Origin: Nocardia shimofusensis NBRC 100134 | Lineage (GTDB): Bacteria > Actinomycetota > Actinomycetes > Mycobacteriales > Mycobacteriaceae | Assembly (NCBI RefSeq): GCF_001613125.1 | Contig: NZ_BDBT01000001.1 | Location: 124,001-188,000 of the forward strand | Length of the DNA: 64,000 nucleotides | Reading direction: 5' to 3' | Shown: one piece after another, positions 1-8,091 of the stretch | Position numbering within the stretch: position 1 is the first letter of the stretch | Layout: each line of letters starts with the position of its first letter | The notes under the pieces: model-generated | Databases searched by the model: none | What the model was told of the DNA's origin: nothing | What the model saw: only the letters and a program-made list of their open reading frames with translations | Program-made: the position numbers and the translations under genes

Positions 1-1191
1 CACCGGCTGCTGCTGTGCGCGACCGACCCCGACCCCGCCCGCCGGTTTCCCTCGGCGCGCGCGATGTCGGCGCAGGCGGCGGGGGTGCTGCGGGAGATCC
101 TCGCGTTGGAGACCGGCGAGGAACATCCCCAGCTGTCCACAGTGTTCAGTCCCCAGCGTGCCGGGTTCGGCACCGAGGAACTGATCAGCCGCACCGACGC
201 CTACGTCGACGGCATCGCCCGCGACGCCCTGCTGCGCAGCACCGATGTCGCGCCGGCACTGCCGATCCCGCTCATCGACCCGACCGATCCGGCGGCCGGA
301 CTGCTGGCCGCGACCCTGCAACCCGACCCCGACCAAGCACTGGAGGCACTGCGGGCGGCGTGCGAGCGCATCGAGGCCGATCCCGAGCACGCGCCGGGCA
401 CCGCGCGCACGGAGCTGCGGCTGGCCGAGGTCCGCATCCGCCTCGATCAGGGGCACGCCGCCGACGCGCTGCGTCTGCTCGCCGGACTCGAGCCCGCCGA
501 CTGGCGGGTGCACTGGTTCCGCGGACTCGCCGATCTGCGCGAGCAGCAGTTCGAGTCCGCGTTCACCGGTTTCGAGGAGGTGCTGCGGGTGCTGCCCGGC
601 GAGATCGCGCCCAAGCTCGCGCTCGCCGCCACCGCCGAACTGATTCTCCAGCACTGGGATTCCCCCGACCGGGAGCAATGGCGCGCCTACGCCGAGAAGT
701 ACTACGAGACCGTCTGGCGCACCGACCGCGCGGTGGTCAGCGCCGCCTTCGGCCTGGCTCGTCAGCTCGCCGCCGCGGGCCGGGTGGACGACGCGGTGCG
801 CGCCCTCGACGAGGTCCCCGCCGCCTCCCGCGCCTTCACCACCGCCCGGCTCACCGCGATCCTGCTGCTGCTCACCGCCGCCCCGGTCGCCGAGCTGCCC
901 GAGACGACCCTGCGCGTCGCCGCCGACCGGATCGCGGCACTGCCCACCGGCGAAGGCCGGGTTCGGCAAATGCGCGTGATCGTGCTCGGCACAGCCCTGG
1001 CTTGGTTACAGGCGGGCAACGAACCCGCCCGGCGCGACGCCGAACTCCTGGGCGCACCGTTCACCGAGCGCGACCTGCGTGCGGGCACCGAAGCCGGTCT
1101 GCGCGCGCTCGCCCGCGTCGCTCCCGGCCGCGCCCACCGCTACGCGCTCGTCGACCTGGCCAACGCGCTACGCGCGAAAACCCTTTTCTGA
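1..1191 (+). CDS. pknG: Serine/threonine protein kinase PknG, C-terminal part (5' truncated by window edge)
   Basis: The frame is open from base 1 and ends in TGA at 1189-1191, giving about 396 residues. It opens with the tail of the kinase domain (ATDPDPARRFPSARAMSAQ) and continues into the helical TPR-type region typical of PknG; I recognise blocks such as LSTVFSPQR, PGEIAPKLALAATAEL and ISAAFGLARQLA, and the C-terminal SLARVAPGRAHRYALVD-like ending (here ALARVAPGRAHRYALVDLAN). The rubredoxin-like and catalytic domains lie outside the window. PknG is a soluble kinase linked to control of glutamate/2-oxoglutarate metabolism through GarA-type FHA proteins. It converges on ackA, as I recall for M. 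tuberculosis Rv0410c/Rv0409. Confidence 0.95.
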   Translation, partial: HRLLLCATDPDPARRFPSARAMSAQAAGVLREILALETGEEHPQLSTVFSPQRAGFGTEELISRTDAYVDGIARDALLRSTDVAPALPIPLIDPTDPAAGLLAATLQPDPDQALEALRAACERIEADPEHAPGTARTELRLAEVRIRLDQGHAADALRLLAGLEPADWRVHWFRGLADLREQQFESAFTGFEEVLRVLPGEIAPKLALAATAELILQHWDSPDREQWRAYAEKYYETVWRTDRAVVSAAFGLARQLAAAGRVDDAVRALDEVPAASRAFTTARLTAILLLLTAAPVAELPETTLRVAADRIAALPTGEGRVRQMRVIVLGTALAWLQAGNEPARRDAELLGAPFTERDLRAGTEAGLRALARVAPGRAHRYALVDLANALRAKTLF

Positions 1192-1328
1192 GCCCAGGGT
1201 TCGCCCCGGCGCGATCGACTCGGCACACGCAGGCCGAGGAGACACAAAGAATCCCGCTCGACCCCGGATTCGGAACTCATCGTCCCGGCCGGTCGGCTCG
1301 CCGGACAGAGACTCCTCGCGAACCGGGC

Positions 1329-2534
1329 TCAGGCGCTTGTCACGACCCGGCTCGCCGCGCGGGCGATCGCCAACTCCTCGTTGGTCGGCACCACCAGCAC
1401 CGCGACCGGCGCGTCCGGCGGCGAAATCCGCCGCGCCGAGCGGTCTTCCGAGGTGTTGAGTTCCTGGTCGACCTCGATGCCGAAGGCGCTCAGACCGGCC
1501 AGCGCGTCGGCCCGCACATCCGGATTGTTCTCGCCGACGCCCGCGGTGAAGGTGATGACATCGACGCCGCCGAGCGCCACCAGATACGCGCCCAGGTAGC
1601 GACGCAGCCGGTGGACGTACACGTCGTAGGCGAGCCGGGCGTTCTCGTCGCCGGCGTCGATGAGCCTGCGCAGTTCCCGGAAATCGTTGACCCCGGCCAT
1701 GCCCTTGAGCCCGGACTCGCGGTTGAGCAGCTCGTCGATGCGTTCGACATCGAAGCCTCCCGCGTGCGCGAGGTGACCGAGGATGCCGGGATCGAGGTCG
1801 CCGGGCCGCGTGCCCATGACCAAGCCCTCGAGCGGGGTGAGCCCCATCGAGGTGTCGATCGGCCTGCCGCCACGCACGGCCGAGGCCGAGGCTCCGTTGC
1901 CGAGATGGAAGATGATCTGGCGCAACTGCTTCGGATCGCGGCCGAGGAATTCGGCGGCCCGGCCGGAGACGTATTCGTGCGAGGTCCCGTGGAATCCGTA
2001 GCGGCGGATGCCGTATTCGGCGGCGACCTTCCTGTCGATGGCGTAGGTCGCCGCGGCGGCGGGCAGGTGGAAGAAGAAGGCCGTGTCGAACACCGCGACC
2101 TGCGGCACGCCGGGCAGCAGCTCGCGGACACTCTCGATGCCGATCGCGTTGGGCGGGTTGTGCAGCGGGGCGAGGTCGGCGAGCGCGAGGATGGTCGCGA
2201 CCACCTCGTCGGTCACCGGCGTCGGCTCGTGGAACACCTCGCCACCGTGCACCACGCGGTGCCCGACCGCGCGCAGTCCCGCTCCGGCCAGATCGAACCC
2301 GGTCTCGTCGAACAGCTCGAAGACCTGCTGCAACCCCGCCCGGTGGTCGGGGATGCGTCCGGAGCGTTCGAGAACACGTCGACCGCAATGGTGTTCGACA
2401 GCGCTGTCGTCCTCGCCGATGCGCTCGACCAGGCCCGAGGCCGCCACCTCACCCGATTGCGGTTCGAGCAGCTGGTATTTGATCGACGACGAACCGCAAT
2501 TGATCACCAGCACGAGATTTTCACTCGTTGTCAC
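1329..2534 (-). CDS. ackA: Acetate kinase
   Basis: 401 residues, normal length for AckA. It interconverts acetyl phosphate + ADP and acetate + ATP. Visible signatures are the N-terminal phosphate loop VLVINCGSSSIKY, GHRVVHGG, the second family signature RRYGFHGTSHEYV, HLGNGAS, DTSMGLTPLEGLVMGTRPGD and the C-terminal TAGVGENNPDVR. GTG at 2534 is chosen because AGGAG lies 5 nt upstream; the in-frame GTG at 2540 would overlap that ribosome site. It starts 38 bp after the pta stop codon, so the two are almost certainly cotranscribed pta-ackA. The frame stays open upstream only because it shadows pta. Confidence 0.97.
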   Translation of the reverse strand: MTTSENLVLVINCGSSSIKYQLLEPQSGEVAASGLVERIGEDDSAVEHHCGRRVLERSGRIPDHRAGLQQVFELFDETGFDLAGAGLRAVGHRVVHGGEVFHEPTPVTDEVVATILALADLAPLHNPPNAIGIESVRELLPGVPQVAVFDTAFFFHLPAAAATYAIDRKVAAEYGIRRYGFHGTSHEYVSGRAAEFLGRDPKQLRQIIFHLGNGASASAVRGGRPIDTSMGLTPLEGLVMGTRPGDLDPGILGHLAHAGGFDVERIDELLNRESGLKGMAGVNDFRELRRLIDAGDENARLAYDVYVHRLRRYLGAYLVALGGVDVITFTAGVGENNPDVRADALAGLSAFGIEVDQELNTSEDRSARRISPPDAPVAVLVVPTNEELAIARAASRVVTSA

Positions 2535-2572
2535 AGCCACTCCTGCTCCACTCACCTCTCCGAGTCCCACGC

Positions 2573-4645
2573 TCAGCCCTGCGCCTGGATGGCGGTGATG
2601 GCGATGGTGTTGACGATGTCGGCCACCAGCGCACCGCGCGAGAGATCGTTGACCGGCTTGTTCAAGCCCTGCAGCACCGGGCCGATCGCGACCGCGCCCG
2701 CACTGCGCTGCACCGCTTTGTAGGTGTTGTTGCCGGTGTTGAGGTCGGGGAAGATGAACACCGTCGCGCGGCCCGCCACCTCGGAGTCGGGCAGTTTGGC
2801 GTCGGCGACGGTCGGCTCGATGGCCGCGTCGTATTGGATCGGGCCCTCCACCAGCAGTTCCGGCGCGCGCTCGCGCACCAGCCTGGTCGCCACCCGCACC
2901 TTGTCCACGTCCGCGCCGGTGCCGGATTCGCCGGTCGAATACGACAGCATCGCCACCCTGGGCTCGATGCCGAACCGGGCGGCCGTGGCCGCCGAGGAGA
3001 TCGCGATGTCGGCGAGCTGTTCGGAACTGGGGTCGGGCACCACCGCGCAGTCGCCGTAGGCGAGCACGCGATCGGCCAGGCACATCAGGAACACGCTCGA
3101 CACGGTGTCCACGCCCGGCACCGTCTTGATGATCTCGAAGGACGGGCGGATGGTGTGCGCGGTGGTGTGCGCGGCGCCGGAGACCATGCCGTCGGCGATG
3201 CCCTCGTGCACCATCATGGTGCCGAAATAGGAGATGTCGCAGACTTTTTCGCGAGCGCGGTCCAGCGTCATGCCCTTGTGCCTGCGCAGCTCGGTGTAGG
3301 TCGCGGCGAACTTGTCGAGGTATTCGGAGGTGCGCGGGTCGAGTACCTCGGCCTCGCCGATATCGACGCCGAGCTCGGCGGCGCGGGCGCGCACAGTGGT
3401 TTCGTCGCCCAGGATCACCAGGTCGGCGATCTTGCGCTGCAGCACCCGGCCCGCGGCGCGCAGGATGCGGTCGTCGTCGCCCTCGGGCAGCACGATGCGC
3501 TTGCGGTCGGCCCTGGCGCGTTCGATGAGCTGGTATTCGAACATCTGCGGGGTCACCACGTCACTGTGTTCGACACGGATGCGGCTGAGCAGTTCCGGCG
3601 CGTCGACGTGCTGTTCCATCAGTGCGAGCGCGGTGTTGACCTTGCGCGGGTTGCCCGCCGACATCTTGCCCCTGGCGCGGTAGGCGGCACTGGCGGTGTC
3701 GTAGGTGCCCAGCTGCGTGGTGAGGATCGGCAGGCGGGGTTTCAAGCCCTCCATCAGCCGGGCGATGGCCGGGTGCGGAAGCAGACCGCCGTTCATGATG
3801 ATGCCCGACAACGAGGGGAAGCTGACCGCCTCGTGCGCGTTCACCACGCTCAGCAGTACATCGGAGCGATCCGCGGGCGCGACCACGACCACGCCGTCGA
3901 CCAGCCGTTCCAGGATGTGCTCGGCCGTCATGCCGCCGACCATGACCTTCAACGCCTCGCGCTGCAGCAGTTCCGGATCGCCGCTGTACATCTGCCCGCC
4001 GACAGCCTCGCAGAGCTCGGCCATGGTCGGCGCCATCAGCAACGGCACCTCGGGCAACGCCCAGGAGGGCATGTCGAATGCCGCCAGGGCCGAGAGCACT
4101 TCGCCGATACGCTCGGGGGCGCACCGATTGGCGACGACCGCGACGGGGGCGCCCGCGTGCTCGGTGCGCAACTCGCTCACGCACACCTCGACCAGATGCT
4201 TGATCTCGGCGGGCGTGCGGTCGGCGCCGCGCACCACCAGCAGCACCGGCGCACCCAGGTTCACCGCGATCCTGGCGTTGAACCGCAGCTCGCTGGGACT
4301 GGCGACCTCGGTGTAGTCGCTGCCGACCACCACCACCGCGTCGCAGACCGCGGCGACCTCGTGGAAACGCTCGACGATCTCGCTGATCGCGGCGTCCGGG
4401 TCCGCGTGCACCTGCTCGTAGGTGACGCCGATGGCCTGCGTGTAGTCGATATCGGCGGTGCTGTGCTCGAGCAGCAGTTCCAGGATGTGATCGAGTTCGG
4501 TGGTCGAGCGCGTGATCGGCCGGAACACTCCCACCCGCGCGGTGGTCGCGCAGAGCATCTGCAATACGCCGAGGGCAACCGTCGATTTCCCGGTCTCTCC
4601 TTCGGGGGAGGCGATGTAGACGGTGGACGGAGCGGTGTCGGCCAT
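2573..4645 (-). CDS. pta: Phosphate acetyltransferase (long form)
   Basis: 690 residues, the same length as the M. tuberculosis protein as I recall it. It converts acetyl-CoA + phosphate to acetyl phosphate + CoA and feeds AckA. Domain order is an N-terminal BioD-like P-loop domain (IASPEGETGKST near residue 15), a DRTGG-type middle region, and a C-terminal PTA_PTB catalytic domain (RIVLPEGDDDRILRAAG, VSGAAHTTAHTIRPSFE, FPDLNTGNNTYKAVQRS). ATG at 4645 is preferred over the earlier in-frame ATG at 4699 because the family begins MAD(S/T) followed directly by the P-loop strand. No strong ribosome site is visible. It is divergent from the DJ-1/MarR pair, with 175 bp between start codons. Confidence 0.96.
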   Translation of the reverse strand: MADTAPSTVYIASPEGETGKSTVALGVLQMLCATTARVGVFRPITRSTTELDHILELLLEHSTADIDYTQAIGVTYEQVHADPDAAISEIVERFHEVAAVCDAVVVVGSDYTEVASPSELRFNARIAVNLGAPVLLVVRGADRTPAEIKHLVEVCVSELRTEHAGAPVAVVANRCAPERIGEVLSALAAFDMPSWALPEVPLLMAPTMAELCEAVGGQMYSGDPELLQREALKVMVGGMTAEHILERLVDGVVVVAPADRSDVLLSVVNAHEAVSFPSLSGIIMNGGLLPHPAIARLMEGLKPRLPILTTQLGTYDTASAAYRARGKMSAGNPRKVNTALALMEQHVDAPELLSRIRVEHSDVVTPQMFEYQLIERARADRKRIVLPEGDDDRILRAAGRVLQRKIADLVILGDETTVRARAAELGVDIGEAEVLDPRTSEYLDKFAATYTELRRHKGMTLDRAREKVCDISYFGTMMVHEGIADGMVSGAAHTTAHTIRPSFEIIKTVPGVDTVSSVFLMCLADRVLAYGDCAVVPDPSSEQLADIAISSAATAARFGIEPRVAMLSYSTGESGTGADVDKVRVATRLVRERAPELLVEGPIQYDAAIEPTVADAKLPDSEVAGRATVFIFPDLNTGNNTYKAVQRSAGAVAIGPVLQGLNKPVNDLSRGALVADIVNTIAITAIQAQG

Positions 4646-4764
4646 GTCTGTAGAGCTTAGTGAGCGGCGGTGATCTTGCCCGGCGCACCTCGATGCCACC
4701 GCGCACCGCCATCAGGAAGCCGCTGGGGTACAGGGGAATCGACCCGAGCGTATCGAGGGTGCTA

Positions 4765-4802
4765 TTGACAGCACGCTGTCAATAATGACAACATACTGTC
4801 AA
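4765..4802. promoter_or_regulatory. Twin inverted-repeat operators, probable MarR binding sites
   Basis: Two boxes of identical geometry TGACA-N6-TGTCA lie at 4766-4781 and 4786-4801, their centres exactly 20 bp apart (about two helical turns). The first extends to an 18-bp palindrome, TTGACAGC-AC-GCTGTCAA. A TTGACA hexamer is embedded in it. They sit 20-55 bp upstream of the DJ-1 gene start, whose partner encodes a MarR repressor, so autoregulation is the natural inference. Confidence 0.7.
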
Positions 4803-4820
4803 CCCTCCGGAAGGAACCGC

Positions 4821-5456
4821 ATGTCTCCGATTCCCGTCTACGCCGCCGTCTACGACACGCTCGCCGACTGGGAGGTCGGCGCCGCCACCGCGCACATCAA
4901 CGATCCCTCGGGGCAGCTCGAACCGGGGCGCTACGAGGTGGTGACGGTCGGCCCCACCCGCGAGCCGATCAGGACCAAGGGCGGAGCGCGGATCGTGCCC
5001 GACCTCGCGCTGGACGAGATCGATCCGTCGCACGGCGCGATGCTGATCCTGCCCGGCGCCGAAACCTGGGTCACCGGCGAACTCACCGCCTTCGCCACCG
5101 CCGCGCGGCAGTTCCTCGCCGCGGGCACCCCTGTCGCCGCGATCTGCGGCGCCACCTTCGGCCTCGCGGCCGCCGGCCTGCTCGACACCAGGAAGCACAC
5201 CAGCAACGCGCCCGAATTCCTCGCCTACAGCGGCTACGCGGGTGGTGACCATTTCGTCGCCCAGCCCGCCGTCACCGACGACGAGGGACTCCTGGTCACC
5301 GCCTCGGGCACCGCGCCGTTCGAGTTCGCCCGCGAGATCTTCGGTGTGCTCGGACTCTACGAACCCCGCATCCTCGACGCCTGGTTCCGCGTCTTCGACA
5401 GCCAGGACGCCGACGCCTACGCCGAACTCGCCGCCTACGAGGCCGCGCGGGCGTGA
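4821..5456 (+). CDS. DJ-1/PfpI family protein (class I glutamine amidotransferase-like)
   Basis: 211 residues from ATG 4821, with GGAAGG 6 nt upstream. Earlier in-frame starts lie inside the operator region. The DJ-1/PfpI fold is indicated by the nucleophile elbow VAAICGATFGLAAAGLL with Cys109, and by Glu18 in the ADWEVG segment, matching the conserved acidic partner of DJ-1-type cysteines. Relatives include stress-linked hydrolases, isonitrile hydratases and chaperone-like proteins, so the substrate is unknown. The stop overlaps the MarR start by 4 nt (GTGA), indicating translational coupling. It is probably induced when a small molecule releases the MarR repressor. Confidence 0.85.
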   Translation: MSPIPVYAAVYDTLADWEVGAATAHINDPSGQLEPGRYEVVTVGPTREPIRTKGGARIVPDLALDEIDPSHGAMLILPGAETWVTGELTAFATAARQFLAAGTPVAAICGATFGLAAAGLLDTRKHTSNAPEFLAYSGYAGGDHFVAQPAVTDDEGLLVTASGTAPFEFAREIFGVLGLYEPRILDAWFRVFDSQDADAYAELAAYEAARA

Positions 5457-5953
5457 GCGTTCCACACACCCCGTCCGAACAGGAACTGTTCAGCGCGGCA
5501 GCCATCACCTCCTTCCGTCTCAACGGCCGATTCCTCGCTCTGGCAGAGGAATTGGCCCACCCCGCCGGCTTGACCGCGGCATGGTGGCAGGTGCTCGGCG
5601 CGGTCATGCCCGAGCCGCTGCCGGTGGCCGGTGTCGCCCGCGCCATGGGCATCACGCGCCAGAGCGTCCAGCGCATCGCCGATCTGCTGGTGGACAAAGG
5701 CCTGGCCGAATACCGCCCCAACCCTGCCCACCGGCGCGCCAAGCTGGTCGCGATCACCGACGAGGGGCTGGCCGCCGTGCGCGCCATCAATCCCCAGCAC
5801 GCCCGTCGCGCAGCCGAACTCGCCGATCTCCTGGGCTACGACCGCTTCGCCGAGATCGTCCTCGCCCTCACCGAACTGACCGCCGCCATCGAAGCGATGA
5901 CCGAACCCGGCCACGAGAATCCACGACAGCCGACCCGAGCCGCGAGCAGCTGA
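5453..5953 (+). CDS. MarR family transcriptional regulator
   Basis: 166 residues starting at a GTG that overlaps the preceding stop. A winged-helix core is visible: WWQVLGAVMPEPLPVAGVARAMGITRQSVQRIADLLVDKGLAEYRPN, followed by the wing (AHRRAKLVAITDEG) and a C-terminal dimerisation helix. It is probably the repressor of its own two-gene operon through the twin TGACA-N6-TGTCA boxes at 4766-4801. The ligand is unknown. The gene ends before a strong hairpin at 5996-6037. Confidence 0.9.
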   Translation: MSVPHTPSEQELFSAAAITSFRLNGRFLALAEELAHPAGLTAAWWQVLGAVMPEPLPVAGVARAMGITRQSVQRIADLLVDKGLAEYRPNPAHRRAKLVAITDEGLAAVRAINPQHARRAAELADLLGYDRFAEIVLALTELTAAIEAMTEPGHENPRQPTRAASS

Positions 5954-5995
5954 TCCGCGAGACCGACCTCTTTCGGATGCGGGGAGATATGGACG

Positions 5996-6037
5996 TGCCC
6001 TGGGCTCGCCGGCATGTCCGCCGACGAGCCCAGGGCA
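5996..6037. terminator. Bidirectional hairpin terminator
   Basis: Perfect 13-bp arms (TGCCCTGGGCTCG at 5996-6008 and its complement at 6025-6037) enclose a 16-nt loop. It lies between the convergent marR-type gene and the acetyltransferase gene. There is no U-tract, which is usual for actinobacterial hairpins. Confidence 0.75.
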
Positions 6038-6071
6038 TCGGTTCAGAAGCCCCGCCGAGTCTTCGGCTCGG

Positions 6072-6584
6072 TCAGATGCCGAAGGGTGCTGCGTAGCGGA
6101 CAAGGCCGCTGGGCAGCTGTGCGGAGTCGAGACTCAGTGCCATCAATGCCTCGTCGGGGACGTCGATACTCAGCCGTATGCCGTACTCGGAAGCTCGGGT
6201 GAAGCCGAACCGCGGGTAGTAGCTCGGGTGCCCGAGAACGATCACGAAGTGCTCCCCCGCCTGCGCGGCAGCCTCGAGAGCGGCTCGGATAGCGGCCGAG
6301 CCTGCCCCGGTCTTCTGGTACTCGGGCAGGACCGCGCACGGTCCCAGGCACAGCGCCGGGGTGTCGTCGACATGACAGCGGGTCAGTAGTGCGTACCCGA
6401 CGGGGTTGCCGTCCGGCCCCGCGCTGAGGATCGACAGGTCGCCTATCCACGCGGAGTCGGTGCGTAGCGCATCGACGAGGTCGGCCTCCTCTGCCGTCTC
6501 GAAGGCGCCGAGGTTGATCTTGCGGATCGCCGGGATGTCGGCGGCGGTCTCGGCGCGAGTGATCCAGTTGGTGCGAGTGCTCAA
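6072..6584 (-). CDS. GNAT family N-acetyltransferase (YhbS-like)
   Basis: 170 residues. TTG at 6584 is chosen because GGAGAG stands 7 nt upstream. The GNAT fold is supported by the N-terminal strand-helix (ITRAETAADIPAIRKINLGAF), the acetyl-CoA loop region (CLGPCAVLPEYQKTGAGSAAIRAALEAA, an R/QxxGxG/A-type motif) and the YhbS-like segment VLGHPSYYPRFGFTRASEYGI. The acetylated substrate cannot be deduced. It converges on the MarR gene across a hairpin terminator. Confidence 0.85.
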   Translation of the reverse strand: MSTRTNWITRAETAADIPAIRKINLGAFETAEEADLVDALRTDSAWIGDLSILSAGPDGNPVGYALLTRCHVDDTPALCLGPCAVLPEYQKTGAGSAAIRAALEAAAQAGEHFVIVLGHPSYYPRFGFTRASEYGIRLSIDVPDEALMALSLDSAQLPSGLVRYAAPFGI

Positions 6585-6975
6585 AGCAGTTCTCTCCGTT
6601 GGTGATGGTCGGTTGCACGGCCACGGATACGCGATGCCACACGCGGCGTCAGCGCCGGTGAGAGGTGCGATCCGAGGAGGCCATGGTGATTGCGCTGCGC
6701 CGTGGCAGCACTAGTTCCGGTTCCGGACCCGGGCGCAGCGCTGCCCGGTCGCCTGTGCACACGGAATGACCGGCGTCGAGGGAGGTGACCGCCGCGCTGT
6801 CCGCACGGCCGGGCCCTGACGCGGTGACCGTTCACAGCGGCCGTGGTCGGCCCGCACGATACGAGCGGGAACCAGACCAGCGGCCGCATGCTCGACGAAC
6901 AGTGCTGCGAACGAGCCGCCCCCACCGAGGCTACGAGCCGACACGGCCCGCACCACTATCGGCGATGGGAATCGA
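6585..6975. other. Intergenic stretch without a convincing gene
   Basis: About 390 bp upstream of the acetyltransferase. Frames are open on both strands (for example 6711-6956 minus and 6785-7183 plus), but none has a placed ribosome site, recognisable motif or natural composition. A GAGGAGG before ATG 6683 on the plus strand would give only 28 low-complexity residues. I see no gene here. It could hold a decayed gene downstream of the regulated promoter at 7080-7111. Confidence 0.5.
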
Positions 6976-7044
6976 TCAGACCGGAGCCCGGGACGTGAGG
7001 ATGGTCCGGGCGCTGCACAGGGCAGCGATCTTCACGGCAATCAT
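6976..7044 (-). CDS. Candidate 22-residue small ORF (possible leader peptide)
   Basis: ATG 7044 is preceded by AGGTGA 4 nt upstream. It encodes 22 residues beginning MIAVKIAALCSARTILTS and stops with TGA at 6976-6978. It lies just downstream of two strong palindromes (7080-7111), as expected for the first ORF of a regulated transcript, but the next clear minus-strand gene starts about 390 bp away. It is either a true micropeptide, a leader, or the surviving start of a lost gene. No family recognised. Confidence 0.35.
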   Translation of the reverse strand: MIAVKIAALCSARTILTSRAPV

Positions 7045-7079
7045 CAACTCACCTCTTGATCTCTCGCACCACTTCGAAA

Positions 7080-7111
7080 TTCGGACGTCCGAAGCTAACA
7101 CCGGACGTCCG
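7080..7111. promoter_or_regulatory. Twin CGGACGTCCG palindromes (candidate repressor operators)
   Basis: CGGACGTCCG occurs at 7082-7091 (inside the 14-bp perfect palindrome TTCGGACGTCCGAA at 7080-7093) and again at 7102-7111, centres exactly 20 bp apart. The arrangement resembles paired operators for a dimeric repressor such as a TetR-type protein. They lie between the 47-residue gene and the 22-residue ORF. No matching regulator gene is adjacent. Confidence 0.6.
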
Positions 7112-7156
7112 TATCCGCCAGCGATATACGGCCGGCCTTCCCATCTGTGCGACGTC

Positions 7157-7300
7157 TCAGCGCGAGCTGCGCCGCTGACGTAACTTGGCGGCAAATTCCT
7201 GGGCCTTGCGCTGATTCTCCGGCTTGGCCGCCTCGCGCTTGACGACCTGGAAAGCCTTGATCGCGACACCACTCTTGATAGCCTTGCCGAGCATTCCCAT
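7157..7300 (-). CDS. Small basic hypothetical protein (47 aa)
   Basis: ATG 7300 has a strong GGAGGT ribosome site 5 nt upstream and gives a 47-residue Lys/Arg-rich protein starting [20 protein letters not shown] and ending in a basic helix ([17 protein letters not shown]). An N-terminal amphipathic or hydrophobic segment precedes the charged tail. The longer reading frame to 7501 has no support. I recognise it only as an uncharacterised small protein type; a membrane-surface or nucleic-acid-binding role would be guesswork. Confidence 0.65.
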   Translation of the reverse strand: MGMLGKAIKSGVAIKAFQVVKREAAKPENQRKAQEFAAKLRQRRSSR

Positions 7301-7509
7301 CGCGCACCTCCGGTTGTCCGCCTTGTCGAAACCGATACTTCGAACGTACCGGCCCGAAGCGGGCATCGGCCGCCCGCTCGTGGCGCGGTTGCGCCCTCGG
7401 CCCCGCCGACCGGAACGATGCGCCGGCGGTACATGGCGCCCCTCGAAGGGCAGCCTGCCGGCCGGGCATGGGCGGGCGAGGCAATCAGAGAGTGCCGGCA
7501 ATCGAGCGC

Positions 7510-8004
7510 CTAGGGCAGGTAGCGGTTCTCGGGAAACATTTCACGCCGATGTTTCTGCCATCGACTCATCAGCTCGGGGAGTTCGGCGCGCATGAACCGG
7601 TAATACTCCAGGGTCTCGCGAACGCGGCGGCCGCCGGGGCGGGCCTCGTCGAGCAATTCGGCCCCTTCGGCCAGGAAGCGCAGCGAACGGTCGAGCGCCT
7701 CCTGGCGCTGAGCGGTGATCGCGTACCAGACGTCGTCGTCATAGACACGGTAAGTGTCGGCGCGGGCACCCGGTTCACGTTCGCGCCCCAGCAGCCCGGT
7801 TTGCACGAGGTAGCGGACCGCCCCCGAAATCGCCGCCGGGCTCACCCGCAAACCGGTCGCGAGCTCTTGGGCGGTGTAGCGCTCGGCGTCGTCGGCGAGG
7901 ACATAAGCGAAGACGCGGGCCGCCATCCTCGGCATGCCGGAATCCACGAGCAGCAGCGCGAACTGCTCGACGAATCGCAGGACAGCCTGTTCCTGCTCGT
8001 CCAC
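7510..8004 (-). CDS. GbsR/MarR-type winged-helix transcriptional regulator
   Basis: 164 residues from GTG 8004, which has GGAGG 6 nt upstream; the in-frame TTG at 8010 abuts that site and is rejected. It resembles the GbsR group: an N-terminal helix ([33 protein letters not shown]), helix-turn-helix ([35 protein letters not shown]), a wing with a DTYRVYDDD strand and a long C-terminal helix. It is divergent from the ABC exporter genes with a palindrome between them, so it probably represses that exporter and perhaps itself. Confidence 0.85.
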   Translation of the reverse strand: MDEQEQAVLRFVEQFALLLVDSGMPRMAARVFAYVLADDAERYTAQELATGLRVSPAAISGAVRYLVQTGLLGREREPGARADTYRVYDDDVWYAITAQRQEALDRSLRFLAEGAELLDEARPGGRRVRETLEYYRFMRAELPELMSRWQKHRREMFPENRYLP

Positions 8005-8054
8005 TACCAACCTCCAGAAGTCCGCGGTCAGCCGCCGCTACATCATAGCCTTCA

Positions 8055-8075
8055 TACTATTCACACATTTGTGAA
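8055..8075. promoter_or_regulatory. Exporter promoter with overlapping palindromic operator
   Basis: TACTAT at 8055-8060 fits a -10 hexamer. The perfect inverted repeat TTCACA-CATT-TGTGAA at 8060-8075 would cover the transcription start. Position and symmetry suit a site for the divergently encoded GbsR-type repressor. The -35 is not obvious. Confidence 0.5.
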
Positions 8076-8091
8076 ATCTATGTACGCTCGG

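Noticed and set aside
15..2723. Very long plus-strand open frame of 902 codons
   Set aside because: It runs antisense to ackA and out of frame with pknG; its Arg/Pro-rich translation is typical of a GC-rich shadow frame.
6683..6769. 28-codon plus-strand ORF with GAGGAGG ahead of ATG 6683
   Set aside because: Spacing is only 2 nt, the product is Ser/Gly/Arg low complexity, and nothing links it to neighbours.
6711..6956. 81-codon minus-strand ORF as a possible gene after the twin operators
   Set aside because: No ribosome site, no recognisable fold, Arg/Pro-rich composition as in shadow frames.
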